This document shows, in pieces, positions 11,224 through 19,465 of a stretch of DNA of 64,000 nt. The stretch's first letter is position 1; each line of letters opens with the position of its first letter. Both the position numbers and the translations under genes were made by a program. Source of the stretch: PALSA-894 sp963828625 (GTDB lineage Bacteria > Pseudomonadota > Alphaproteobacteria > Rhizobiales > Xanthobacteraceae); the NCBI GenBank assembly GCA_963828625.1, contig CAWHEX010000008.1, positions 248,001 to 312,000 on the forward strand, given 5' to 3'. The notes under the pieces are model-generated. The model saw nothing but the letters and a program-made list of their open reading frames with translations. It had not been told where the DNA came from and did no database searches.

Positions 11224-13900
11224 CGGCTGCGCCTCGACCGGCGTCTCCGGCTCCGGCGGCTTCTTCATGAACAGAAGCCGCTGATAGAGGTAGCCGATCC
11301 CGATCAGCACCAGCCCGAGCCCGATGAAGGAGAGCGCGCGCCACACGCCGGTGAGGCCCGCCATGTCGAGCAGGAACACCTTGATGACGGTCGCGAGCAC
11401 CACCGCCGCCGAGCAGAGCCGCACCGGTTGCGAACGCAGCCAGATGCCGGTGACGAGCAGCGCGACGCCGAACGCGAGCCAGACCGCCGAGTAGGTGTAC
11501 CCCTCGGCGTTGGAAACCGCGAAGATGTCGAGGCGCGGGCCCTGATAGAAGCGCGTGACCTGGAACGTGAGGTACATCAGCGCGAGCACGACCGCGGTCA
11601 CGGCGGCCGTTGTGGAGTAGCCCTGCGGGCGCACGCCGCGCGTGACCAGACCGAGCACGGCGGCGAGCACGGCCGGAATGGCGTAGCCGAGCAGGATCAG
11701 GTTGAAGATCAGCCCGCCGACGTCGGCGCCCGTGAACCAGGGGTTCTCGAACAGCATGAGGCCGAACACGATCGCCGCGAAGCTCAGCGCCGCGATGATC
11801 AGCGCCCCCGCCTCGTGGACGACCGATTGCGTGCGCGCGTGCAGGCGCTCGAGCCCGATCGCCATCGCAAGGCCGCCGCACACCTGAAGCGCAACTTCGT
11901 TCAGCCCGGCGGACGAATGATAGATGTCGCCGGAATAGATGTAGTGGCGGATCTCGAGGAACGCGGTCAGCACGGTGAACAGGATCGCGGCGGCTTCGAC
12001 CATGCGGGCGGGCTGATCGTCGGCGCGGCGGCGCAGCAGCCAGCCCGCAAGCCAGAACGCGGCCGCGGGCACGCCATAGCCGTAGAGGATCCAGTTGAAG
12101 ATCGGCGTGGTGCTGTCCGCGACGATGCGCGGGTCGTAGCCGACGCGCAGCATCACCAGCACGACCAGTATGCCGCACATGTTGCGCAGCCAGGGCAGCG
12201 GGCGCTGTTCGGCAACCCATGCGGTGCCGGGCACCATCAGGGCGAGCGCGACGGTGAGCCAGCCTTTCTCCAGCGCGAACGTCAGCGCAAGCGCGAGCGC
12301 GGCGATCGATCCGGTGGCGAAGATCGCAGCGGCTGACGGCATGCCGGGCAGCGGCCCGCGCTTGCTCAGCATCTCGGTCGCGACCGCGAACAGCGCCGCA
12401 TAGAGCAGCGCGATGGCGGCGAAGGGAAGCGAGCGGTCGAAGCCGGAGATGCGGTAGTAGAGCACAATGAGAATAAGCAGCGACGCGATCACACCGGTTG
12501 CGGCCCACAGGATAGGCACCTCCGGCCGTACCGAGCGGCCCTGTGCGAGGAAGCCGGTCCCGCCGAACAGCGCCGCGAGGCCGAAGCCGAGCAGCAGATG
12601 CGATCCGTAAGATGCGCGCTGCGGTTCGCCCGCGAGATTTCCGACCGGGCCGCCGGGTGCGACCAGCGACTGCCACTGAATGTCGATTGACCAGTCGGCG
12701 ATCACCAGTACGGCGAGCGCGCCTGCGACCGGAACGGCGGCAGCCGCGGCTTCGTTGCGCCACGCGATCGCGAGCGTCGCCAGCGTGAGCAGCACGAACA
12801 CCGTGAACGCGACACCGTCGTGATTGGACGCGAGCGCAAGGGCGGCGGCGCAGGCGAGGAACGCGCCGAGCGCAAGCGATGACACCGGCTCGATGCCGTC
12901 CTCTTCATGCGCGGGGCCGTAGAGCAGGCCCGAGACGATCAGCAGCGCGCTCAGGGAGAAGCTCACGACCGCGTGGAACGCGTGTGCGTCGATCGCGCCC
13001 GCATTGCCGAGCCCGGGGAACATCCAGAACGCCGCGGCGGCGACCGCCGTGAGCACAAGCCAGCGCCATAACCGTATGCGGGCGAGCACGAACGACGCCG
13101 CGGTGACGAACGCCAGATAGATGTAAAGCGCCCAGAAGTTCGGCGTCTGCGATGCGACCAGCATCGGCACGACGAACGCGCCGAGTTGTCCGAGCGCGGC
13201 GAGCCACGGCCCGTGCAGCAGCGAGGCGGCGAGTGTCGCGAACGCCACGATGCCGAGCAATACAAACGCGCCCGCCGGACCGAGGAACCCGTAGAGCGCA
13301 TAGGCCGCATAGATGACCGCGAATGCCACGACGGTGCCGGCCGCGGTGAGAATGCTCGGGATGTTGGCGTTTTCGGCGTAGATCGCGTTGCCGCCGATCT
13401 CGCGCCGGCGCGTCCATTCGCCGGCCGCGACCAGCGCGGCCGCGAGCAGGCCGCCGAAGAAGATGCGCACGCCGGGGCCGATCAGGCCGGCCTCGATCGA
13501 GTACTGCACCAAGAAGATGCCGCCGAGCGCGAGCGCAAGGCCACCGATCCATACGACCCAGCTTGCGCCGAAGCGCTCCTCGAAGCTTTTCGCCGGCGGC
13601 GCGGGTTCGGCCGGCGGCGGTGCGCGGCGGCGGTGCGCTCGTGTCGCTGATGATCTGGTCGATGGCCTTTTCGTCGAGGCGCTCCGATGCGGCGGCAGGA
13701 GCAGCCGCGGGTTCTGCCGTTTCCGCCGTGGAAATTTCCGGCGCGGATTCCGGTGTGCCCCATGCGGGCGCGGCGGCGGGCGTCGGTGCGCCGCCACCGA
13801 GCTGCGCAATGCGCTGCTCAAGCTGCACAATCCGCTTGCCGGCATTGCGCACCATCAGGATGGCGACCAGCGCCAGAATGAGAGCCAGAAACTCGAGCAT
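11218..13900 (-). CDS. DUF2339 family multi-span membrane protein, one frameshift
   Basis: Starts at ATG 13900 with an N-terminal membrane span (LEFLALILALVAILMV) and a coiled-coil-like RIVQLEQRIAQLGGG, then a proline/alanine-rich linker to about residue 90. After a frame change near 13625 the sequence goes on as EPAPPAKSFEERFGASWVVWIGGLALALGG, the typical DUF2339 core entry, and then some twenty hydrophobic segments. Total ~893 residues, the usual size for the family. Removing one base in the GC-rich repeat at 13620-13640 restores one frame, so an insertion error is likely. Function of DUF2339 is unknown. Confidence 0.8.
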
Positions 13901-14001
13901 GATTCCCCCGGCCCGAACGGAGTGATGCTACACCCGCGCGCGTGCGTTCGCGCCGGCTTATCGCCAGCACTTCCCTTGGTCGCGGCGGGGCTCGCTCCGG
14001 T

Positions 14002-14982
14002 TCATCCGCGTCCGCCAAGGCGCAGGCCCGGGGCAGGCCGCTCGGACAGCACTTCACGGCGGAACCGAAAGAGCGCGGCCGGCCTGCCGCCGGTCGCGGT
14101 CGAGGTTTCGCCGGTCGGCTCGACGAGCGCGGCGCTTTCCACGAGGCGGCGGAAGTTCTGCTTGTGCACCAGCCGGCCCGAGATCGCCTCGACGGTGTGC
14201 TGCAATTCGGTGAGCGTGAATTCGGCCGGCATCAGCTCGAACACCACCGGGCGGTATTTCAGCTTGGCGCGCAGCCGCGCGATCGCGGTCCCGAGGATGC
14301 GGCGGTGATCGAAGCGCATCGGCTCGCCGAGCGTCGGCATCTTGTCGCGCGCAAGGGCGGCCTCGCGTCCGTCGCGCCGCGCTTCCTCGATGAGGCCCGC
14401 CTCGTAGAGCATCTCGTAGCGGTCGAGCACCTTCTCCTCGTCCCACGGCGAGCCGCCGACGCCGAAGCACAGCCGCAGCCGCTCGCGCCAGCCGAGCGCG
14501 CGGCCCAGTTCGCCGTGCGAGGGCGCCTTCCAGTCGTTGAGCAGCGGGATGATGGTGTCGAGGATCGCGGGGCGCTTTTCGCGCCAGTCCTCCCACGGAA
14601 AGAAGCGATACCACGGCTCGAAGCCCGCACCGCCGGTTTTCAGCGCGGCCGCGCTTTCGGGCATGCGGGTGAGCGCGAGGTAGCCGACCGACACCATGTG
14701 CGGCCCGACGTCGGTCGGGCCGGCATGGCGTCCGCGGTCGCCGAACGTATAGAGCTGCTCGACATAGCCGACGCGCAATCCCGTCTGCTGCTCGACCCAG
14801 GCGCGCAGGCCGATCTCGAAGGTGCGGTGCGCGAGCGGATCGAACGGGCCGAACGGCAGGCCGGCGCGCGGCTCGCCGCTCTGGCCATCGCCCGCGACGA
14901 GGATCGCGGGCTCTCCATCCTCCACGGCGACGATCGCGGCGGTGAGGCCAATTTCGATCGGCGTCAGGACGGTTTCGGCCAT
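14002..14982 (-). CDS. nadQ: NadQ-like (Nudix-related) regulator of NAD metabolism
   Basis: 326 residues from ATG 14982. The N-terminal ~190 residues resemble a Nudix fold without a clear intact Nudix box (GLPFGPFDPLAHRTFEIGLRAWVEQQTG). The C-terminal ~80 residues form a winged helix in the NrtR style: MPAEFTLTELQHTVEAI, KQNFRRLVES and PTGE...RPAALFRFRRE. In Alphaproteobacteria this architecture belongs to NadQ, which I recall as a regulator of NAD biosynthesis. The ligand is probably an NAD-related nucleotide (family inference). The start region abuts a hairpin element (14986). No nad genes are in the window. Confidence 0.65.
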   Translation of the reverse strand: MAETVLTPIEIGLTAAIVAVEDGEPAILVAGDGQSGEPRAGLPFGPFDPLAHRTFEIGLRAWVEQQTGLRVGYVEQLYTFGDRGRHAGPTDVGPHMVSVGYLALTRMPESAAALKTGGAGFEPWYRFFPWEDWREKRPAILDTIIPLLNDWKAPSHGELGRALGWRERLRLCFGVGGSPWDEEKVLDRYEMLYEAGLIEEARRDGREAALARDKMPTLGEPMRFDHRRILGTAIARLRAKLKYRPVVFELMPAEFTLTELQHTVEAISGRLVHKQNFRRLVESAALVEPTGETSTATGGRPAALFRFRREVLSERPAPGLRLGGRG

Positions 14983-14985
14983 CGT

Positions 14986-15058
14986 TAGTGTTCCGATTCC
15001 GAAGTTCGTCTCATCGTGCAGCATCCTCGTATGCGAACTTCGGAATCGAAGGACACTA
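14986..15058. repeat. Hairpin element A with TAGTGT/ACACTA ends
   Basis: 73 bases starting TAGTGT and ending ACACTA. Inside are perfect inverted arms CGATTCCGAAGTTCG / CGAACTTCGGAATCG around a ~25-base loop, so it can form a long hairpin or cruciform. It lies four bases upstream of the nadQ start and therefore in its promoter or leader region. Confidence 0.65.
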
Positions 15059-15073
15059 GCCACTTATTGATTC

Positions 15074-15149
15074 TAGTGTGGCTTAGGTTCAGAAGTCCGC
15101 AATCTGGACTCGCCGCGAATATGTTGCGGACTTCTGAACCGCCACACTA
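15074..15149. repeat. Hairpin element B with TAGTGT/ACACTA ends
   Basis: 76 bases, again TAGTGT to ACACTA. Arms GGTTCAGAAGTCCGCAA / TTGCGGACTTCTGAACC are perfect over 17 bases around a ~21-base loop. Its right end supplies the TAG stop of the phosphatase gene. It shares only the six-base ends with element A, so the two are separate members of one end-type. Confidence 0.65.
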
Positions 15150-15653
15150 ATCCAGATCGAGCCGGAACGGTTCGCTCGCGTAAGCGGCCCTGCCGGGGCC
15201 GATCGCCTCGATCGCCGCGACCATGCGCCCGTTGCGGCCGAGCAGGCGGTCGGCGTGCGACACGATGCGCAGGTTGGGCATGGCGGTGACTGAAGCGGCC
15301 CGCAGCGCGCGCGCGATCTGCGCCTCGTCGCGCTTCGGATTGAGCGCGCAGGCAGTGACGAACGCACCGGCGGTGGAACGGCTGATCCCGGCGTAGCAAT
15401 GCACCACCAGCGGCGCCTCGCGCGGCCAGGCGCGCACGAAGCGCAACAGGTCGCCGACATGTTCCTCGGCGGGCGCCACATAGCCCTCGATCGGATCGTT
15501 GATGTCGTCCATGTCGAGGAGCAGATGGTTCTCGGCAGTGATCGACGCCGGACGATGCACCAGCGATACATCCTTGATCAGCGTGACGACATGGCGCGCG
15601 CCGGTGTCGCGCACCGTGTCGTGCAACCGCGCAAGCGAGCAAACGTAAATCAT
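15147..15653 (-). CDS. Tyrosine/dual-specificity phosphatase-like protein
   Basis: 168 residues from ATG 15653 with AGAGG four bases upstream. The catalytic P-loop HCYAGISRSTAG (Cys-x5-Arg) is near residue 86, after the hydrophobic strand APLVVH. A general-acid Asp may lie in the DMDDINDP segment about 37 residues earlier. The family is the bacterial tyrosine phosphatase-like group related to dual-specificity phosphatases. Natural substrate unknown. The stop codon comes from hairpin element B. Confidence 0.8.
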   Translation of the reverse strand: MIYVCSLARLHDTVRDTGARHVVTLIKDVSLVHRPASITAENHLLLDMDDINDPIEGYVAPAEEHVGDLLRFVRAWPREAPLVVHCYAGISRSTAGAFVTACALNPKRDEAQIARALRAASVTAMPNLRIVSHADRLLGRNGRMVAAIEAIGPGRAAYASEPFRLDLD

Positions 15654-15686
15654 CAAACCTCTATATCGGTTATTCCGTGGTGCTTG

Positions 15687-16310
15687 CTACCGCTCGGCCG
15701 GAACGGCCAGCTTGGCGAACGCCTTCAAATAGCGCGCTTCGGCATCCTTCGCGCTCCAGGGCGTCAGAAAATCCCGCTCCATTGCGGCCGGAACGTCGGG
15801 CGGCGTGCCGAAGAAGCGCTTCGCCTCCGCTTCGCCGAAACCCGCAAGCCGTGTCGCCTCAAGGTACGCGGCCGCGCGGTCCGCGCTCTTGATCAGCCTT
15901 ATCAGTTCGGCGGGCAGCGCCGGTGGCAGCCCGAAGCGCAGATGGATCGCGCCGAGCAGGCGGCTCTCCACCGCGCGGTAGGAGTCGCCGATCACGCTCT
16001 TGAACGGCGTGATCATGTCGCCGATCACATACTCCGGTGCATCATGCAGCATGATCGCAAGCCGCGCACGCCGGTCGAGGCTCACGCCGCGCCGCGCGAT
16101 CGCCTCGACGAGCAGTGTGTGCTGTGCGACCGAGAAGATGTTCGGGCCCGAGGTCTGGCCGTTCCAGCGCGCGACGCGCGCAAGCCCATGCGCGATGTCC
16201 TCGATCTCGACATCGAGCGGCGAGGGATCGAGCAGGTCGAGCCGCCGTCCGGACAGCATGCGCTGCCAGGCACGGGAGGAGGAGCGGAATTTTGCGCGCG
16301 GCTTTTGCAC
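15687..16310 (-). CDS. HD-domain phosphohydrolase (YfbR-like)
   Basis: 207 residues. Metal-binding HD motifs: the first His in FSVAQHTLLV, HD in AIMLHDAPEYVIGD, and a distal Asp in LIKSADRAAAYLEA. This pattern fits YfbR-like 5'-nucleotidases, which act on deoxynucleoside monophosphates; the precise substrate is inferred. The start is set at GTG 16310 (VQKPRAKFRS), just after AGAAGGA; the open frame further upstream lacks conserved sequence. Confidence 0.8.
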   Translation of the reverse strand: MQKPRAKFRSSSRAWQRMLSGRRLDLLDPSPLDVEIEDIAHGLARVARWNGQTSGPNIFSVAQHTLLVEAIARRGVSLDRRARLAIMLHDAPEYVIGDMITPFKSVIGDSYRAVESRLLGAIHLRFGLPPALPAELIRLIKSADRAAAYLEATRLAGFGEAEAKRFFGTPPDVPAAMERDFLTPWSAKDAEARYLKAFAKLAVPAER

Positions 16311-16641
16311 GCGTCCTTCTAACACATTCGCGTCCCGTTTCAGCGTTGACGCGCGTGCGTGGCAGGCGAGTGGCAAGAGATGAGAATCTGAGTGCAAGAT
16401 TGAGCCGTGCGGCGACATAAAGGCGGAGTATAAATTCTCCCTAAAGTTCGGGGGTAACAATGCTGGGTTGTTTGCTTCCGCCCACCAAAGCGATAAAACC
16501 GGAATCAAGAAAGGGCGGCGAATACCTGTTAGTTTAGTGTTTGACAGATGGCGACCATTGTCGCCGGCCACGCGCCGCATCGATCTTGCCCGTACCAAGG
16601 GCATTTCCCCACGCAGTCCCTCAAAACCACGAAGGCAAGTC
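16311..16641. promoter_or_regulatory. Divergent intergenic region between HD hydrolase and H-NS-like gene
   Basis: 331 bases of lower GC than the surroundings, with no supported gene. It contains TTGACA at 16541-16546 and, directly after it, a perfect hairpin GGCGAC-CATT-GTCGCC at 16550-16565, which could be an operator or leader stem for the H-NS-like gene. The HD gene promoter should also lie here. Confidence 0.4.
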
Positions 16642-17017
16642 ATGGCCAAGAAAGCCAAGCGTAGAGGCCGGCCCCCCGGCGCCAAATCCCCCGATAAAAT
16701 GGATGTCGGGCAGTTAAGCCAATACATCGGAAAATTGCAAAATCTGCTCAAAGACAAAGTGAGCGAGCAGCGCAGCTATTTTGAGGAAAAGCTTTCGGAA
16801 CTGTCCGATTATGCCTCGGCCAAGGCGAGCCGCGTGGCGCGCGCGCGTCGCAAGCGTCGGAAAGAAGAAGACCCGAAAGAAGGCCCCGCCGAAATACCGC
16901 TCGCGCAAGAACCCGAAGATCCTGTGGTCCGGCCGCGGCGTTACCCCGGTGTGGATGCGCGAGGAAATGAAGGGCACCAAGCTCAAGAAGGACGATTTCC
17001 TGATCGCGAAGGCGTAA
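16642..17017 (+). CDS. H-NS-family nucleoid protein, one frameshift
   Basis: ATG 16642 follows GAAGGCAAGTC. The N-terminal part (AKKAKRRGRPPG, an AT-hook-like motif, then LSQYIGKLQNLLKDKVSEQRSYFEEKL, helical oligomerisation) is in one frame to about base 16858. The C-terminal DNA-binding part (KYRSRKNPKILWSGRG and TPVWMREEMKGTKLKKDDFLI) is in the next frame and ends TAA at 17017. The join falls in an AG-rich run (CGGAAAGAAGAAGACC) and removal of one base gives a continuous ~124-residue protein. The WSGRG core is the H-NS family signature. Confidence 0.7.
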
Positions 17018-17026
17018 AAGTCCCAG

Positions 17027-17629
17027 TTATTTCGGTTTATGCCGGCTCAGATGTCCGTGACGGTAGCAGTCGACCAGATGGTCATTGACCATCCCGGTCG
17101 CCTGCATGAAGGCATAGACGATCGTCGGCCCGACGAATTTGAATCCGCGCGCCGATAATTCCTTCGACATCGCCTTCGAGACTGGCGTTTCAGCCGGCAC
17201 CTGTTTGTGGCGGCGGAAATTGTTGACCTTCGGCGCGCCGTCGACAAAATCCCACAACAACGCAGAAAATCCCGGACCTTTTTCCATCACGTCGAGATAG
17301 GCGCGCGCGGAGGCAACCGCGCCGTCGATTTTCATCCGGTTGCGCACGATGCCGGCATCCTGCATCAGCCGCTCGATCTTCTTTGGCGTATAGCGCGCGA
17401 TTTTTTCCGGCTGGAAGCCGTCGAAGGCGCGGCGGAAATTCTCGCGCTTGCGCAGGATGGTGATCCACGACAGGCCCGCCTGGAATCCGTCGAGGATCAG
17501 CTTTTCGTAGAGCGCGCGATCGTCGTATTCCGGCACGCCCCACTCGTCGTCGTGATAGGCGACGTAGAACGGATCCTGCCCGGGCCACGGACAACGGTGC
17601 TTGCCATCGGGATGCAGCAGGGCAGCCAT
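17027..17629 (-). CDS. tag: DNA-3-methyladenine glycosylase I
   Basis: 200 residues. Removes 3-methyladenine from alkylated DNA. HRCPWPGQDPFYVAYHDDEWGVP at the N-terminus is the Tag signature; the zinc ligands are likely the Cys of CPW, the His of YHDDEW, and the His and Cys of NDHLVDCYRH near the C-terminus. ILDGFQAGLSW is the family segment around the base-binding pocket. The ATG at 17629 is one base past the ygfZ stop, so the two are co-transcribed. Confidence 0.93.
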   Translation of the reverse strand: MAALLHPDGKHRCPWPGQDPFYVAYHDDEWGVPEYDDRALYEKLILDGFQAGLSWITILRKRENFRRAFDGFQPEKIARYTPKKIERLMQDAGIVRNRMKIDGAVASARAYLDVMEKGPGFSALLWDFVDGAPKVNNFRRHKQVPAETPVSKAMSKELSARGFKFVGPTIVYAFMQATGMVNDHLVDCYRHGHLSRHKPK

Positions 17630-17630
17630 C

Positions 17631-18521
17631 TTACTCCGCGGCTTTCGCGGCGCCGGGCCATTCGAACCGCGCCCAGTCCGGCCGCGCCGGATGGAGCGTG
17701 ATGCCGCCCGCAAGGATTGGCTGACCCGCCGCGAGCGCGTCGCCGACGCGGCCGAGATGCAGCGTCGCAAGCCCGCGGCCATTCGCCGAGGAGCCCATGA
17801 CGCCGACTTCGGTTTCGCCGACCCACACGCGCACGCCGGCTTCGGGTCCGAAGTCCGCGAACGTCACCGGCACGACGCGTTTGCGTGCAGTGCCGCGGTG
17901 CTCGACGCGCGAGACGACTTCCTGCCCGACGTAGCAGCCCTTGTCGAAGTCGATGCCGCCGAGCTGATCCATGTCGGCTTCGTGCGGGAAGGCGTCATTG
18001 TAATTGAAGTCGAGCCCGCCGCGCGGCACGCCGAGCGCGATGCGGTGCGCTTCGTACTCGCTTGCATCGACCAGCGTCGCGCCGAGGTCGGCCGCGGCTT
18101 CGGCGGCGAGGTGAGGGGGCAGCATGCAGCGCATCCCGAGCGCGGGCAGGCGCGGGTCGGCGTAGCACAGTCCGTATTCGGTCGCGGCCGTACCGTCCCA
18201 GATCGCCATCACGCCGAGGACTTCGGACAGATCCTCCACCATCACCTTGGCGCGCAGCTTGTAGAAATTCAGCCGGTCGGTGAGCGTCAGTGCGAGCGCG
18301 CGCGGGCAATCGACGAAGAAGCCGCCGCCGTCCCCGGACGGCGCTTCGGCCACGATCATGTCGACCATGATCTTGCCCTGCGGGGTGAGGAGGGCGGCGA
18401 ACGCGGCCTGTTCGGGCGCAACGTGCGCAATGTCCGTCGTGAGCAGGCCGTTGAGAAACTTGCGCGCGTCCTCGCCCGCAACCTTCACGACGCCGCGATC
18501 GGGCAGCAATGCCGCTTTCAT
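17631..18521 (-). CDS. ygfZ: YgfZ/GcvT-like folate-binding protein
   Basis: 296 residues. The family signature KGCYVGQEVVSR (Cys in KGCYxGQE) is near residue 190, after GGIDFD. YgfZ proteins bind tetrahydrofolate and support iron-sulfur enzyme repair or assembly. The N-terminal VAGEDARKFLNGLLTTDI is the typical opening. Encoded just upstream of tag on the same strand with one base between them. Confidence 0.9.
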   Translation of the reverse strand: MKAALLPDRGVVKVAGEDARKFLNGLLTTDIAHVAPEQAAFAALLTPQGKIMVDMIVAEAPSGDGGGFFVDCPRALALTLTDRLNFYKLRAKVMVEDLSEVLGVMAIWDGTAATEYGLCYADPRLPALGMRCMLPPHLAAEAAADLGATLVDASEYEAHRIALGVPRGGLDFNYNDAFPHEADMDQLGGIDFDKGCYVGQEVVSRVEHRGTARKRVVPVTFADFGPEAGVRVWVGETEVGVMGSSANGRGLATLHLGRVGDALAAGQPILAGGITLHPARPDWARFEWPGAAKAAE

Positions 18522-18616
18522 CGATAAATCCCTGTCCTCGTCCGCAACGTAGGGCGCGGAGGAGGCAGGCTCAAGGGCGGCGGATTGGAAGACTTAGAAT
18601 TGGAAGACTTGCAGGA

Positions 18617-18883
18617 CTACTGGCGCGACAGCGGAATGGAGAACTCGCCGTTGCGGATGCGCGCGGGAAGCCCTTCGGCATATTTCGCGGTCGCATCCTC
18701 GCCGTAGGTGGTGACGAGTTCGCTCAGCGCGGTGAACAGCGCGGCCTGTGCGAGGCAGTCGCCGTCGACGCCGTCGAGACGCGCTTCGCCCCACGCCTCA
18801 TGCAGGTAGGAGAGCGCGATCTGCTTCTGCTCGGTGTCGGAAACCGGCTCGCGTGCCGGATTGATGCGCGCAGCGATGGTCAT
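18617..18883 (-). CDS. Conserved hypothetical protein (88 aa)
   Basis: 88 residues, no signal or membrane span, mostly helical, with acidic and polar segments (EQKQIALSYLHEAWGEA, GDCLAQAALFTALSELV). I recall similar short proteins in Bradyrhizobium relatives but no function. Just past its stop, an imperfect 15-base tandem repeat (ATTGGAAGACTT twice) lies at 18584-18610. Confidence 0.6.
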   Translation of the reverse strand: MTIAARINPAREPVSDTEQKQIALSYLHEAWGEARLDGVDGDCLAQAALFTALSELVTTYGEDATAKYAEGLPARIRNGEFSIPLSRQ

Positions 18884-19024
18884 TCGTCCCAGCCCATACA
18901 GCGGCGCGCTCTGAGGTGGCGCCGTCCCAACAGGCGAACGTTAGCATGCAAGGTTGCGAAACATAGGCGAGACTTTAGGAAAGGTTAACGCCGGAGTGGC
19001 AATGCCCCGCACCCGGAACTCCGC

Positions 19025-19399
19025 TCAGTTTGCGTAGCGGGCCGTGATGTCGCGCGAGATTTTCGAGCCTTCTTCCAGATAGCGGCGGATCGCGTAATCG
19101 GCGGCCGGCGTGCAGGTGCGGTGGGTCTGCTGGAAGCCGCGATAGCCGCGGTTGAAGCTTGCCACCAGCCGCTCGCGCCGCTCTCCGCTCGGCGCCTCGG
19201 CGTCGACCAGCGCCTGCATCTCGTTGCGCCAGGTCTGGCCCTCGCGCGCGCCGCACAGGTCGCGCAGGTAGTGCAGGCCGCCGAGGATTTCGGCGAGCCG
19301 ATTGAGCTCCAACTCGTAGGGTGCGCGGCCGCCGACCGACGGCTGCGCGTGCGCGGCCGAGGCGGCGAGGCAAAGGATCAGTATCGCGCGAAGCAGCAT
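19025..19399 (-). CDS. TIGR02301-type secreted protein
   Basis: 124 residues from ATG 19399. A signal peptide (LLRAILILCLAASAAHA) ends near residue 19. The mature part has LAEILGGLHYLRDLCG and a second Cys in HRTCTPAADYAI, which could form a disulfide. The helical ELNRLAEILGGLHYLR opening and length match TIGR02301, a family of unknown function in Rhizobiales. An upstream in-frame start exists but would bury the signal peptide. Confidence 0.7.
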   Translation of the reverse strand: MLLRAILILCLAASAAHAQPSVGGRAPYELELNRLAEILGGLHYLRDLCGAREGQTWRNEMQALVDAEAPSGERRERLVASFNRGYRGFQQTHRTCTPAADYAIRRYLEEGSKISRDITARYAN

Positions 19400-19465
19400 G
19401 GCGGCGACGGATATGCCCGCGCGGTGCGGCGAGGGCAAGGCAACTTCCGCCGCGTGGTTATCCGG

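Noticed and set aside
18584..18610. Tandem 15-base repeat ATTGGAAGACTT
   Set aside because: Only two imperfect copies past a small gene's stop; no sign of an array or function.
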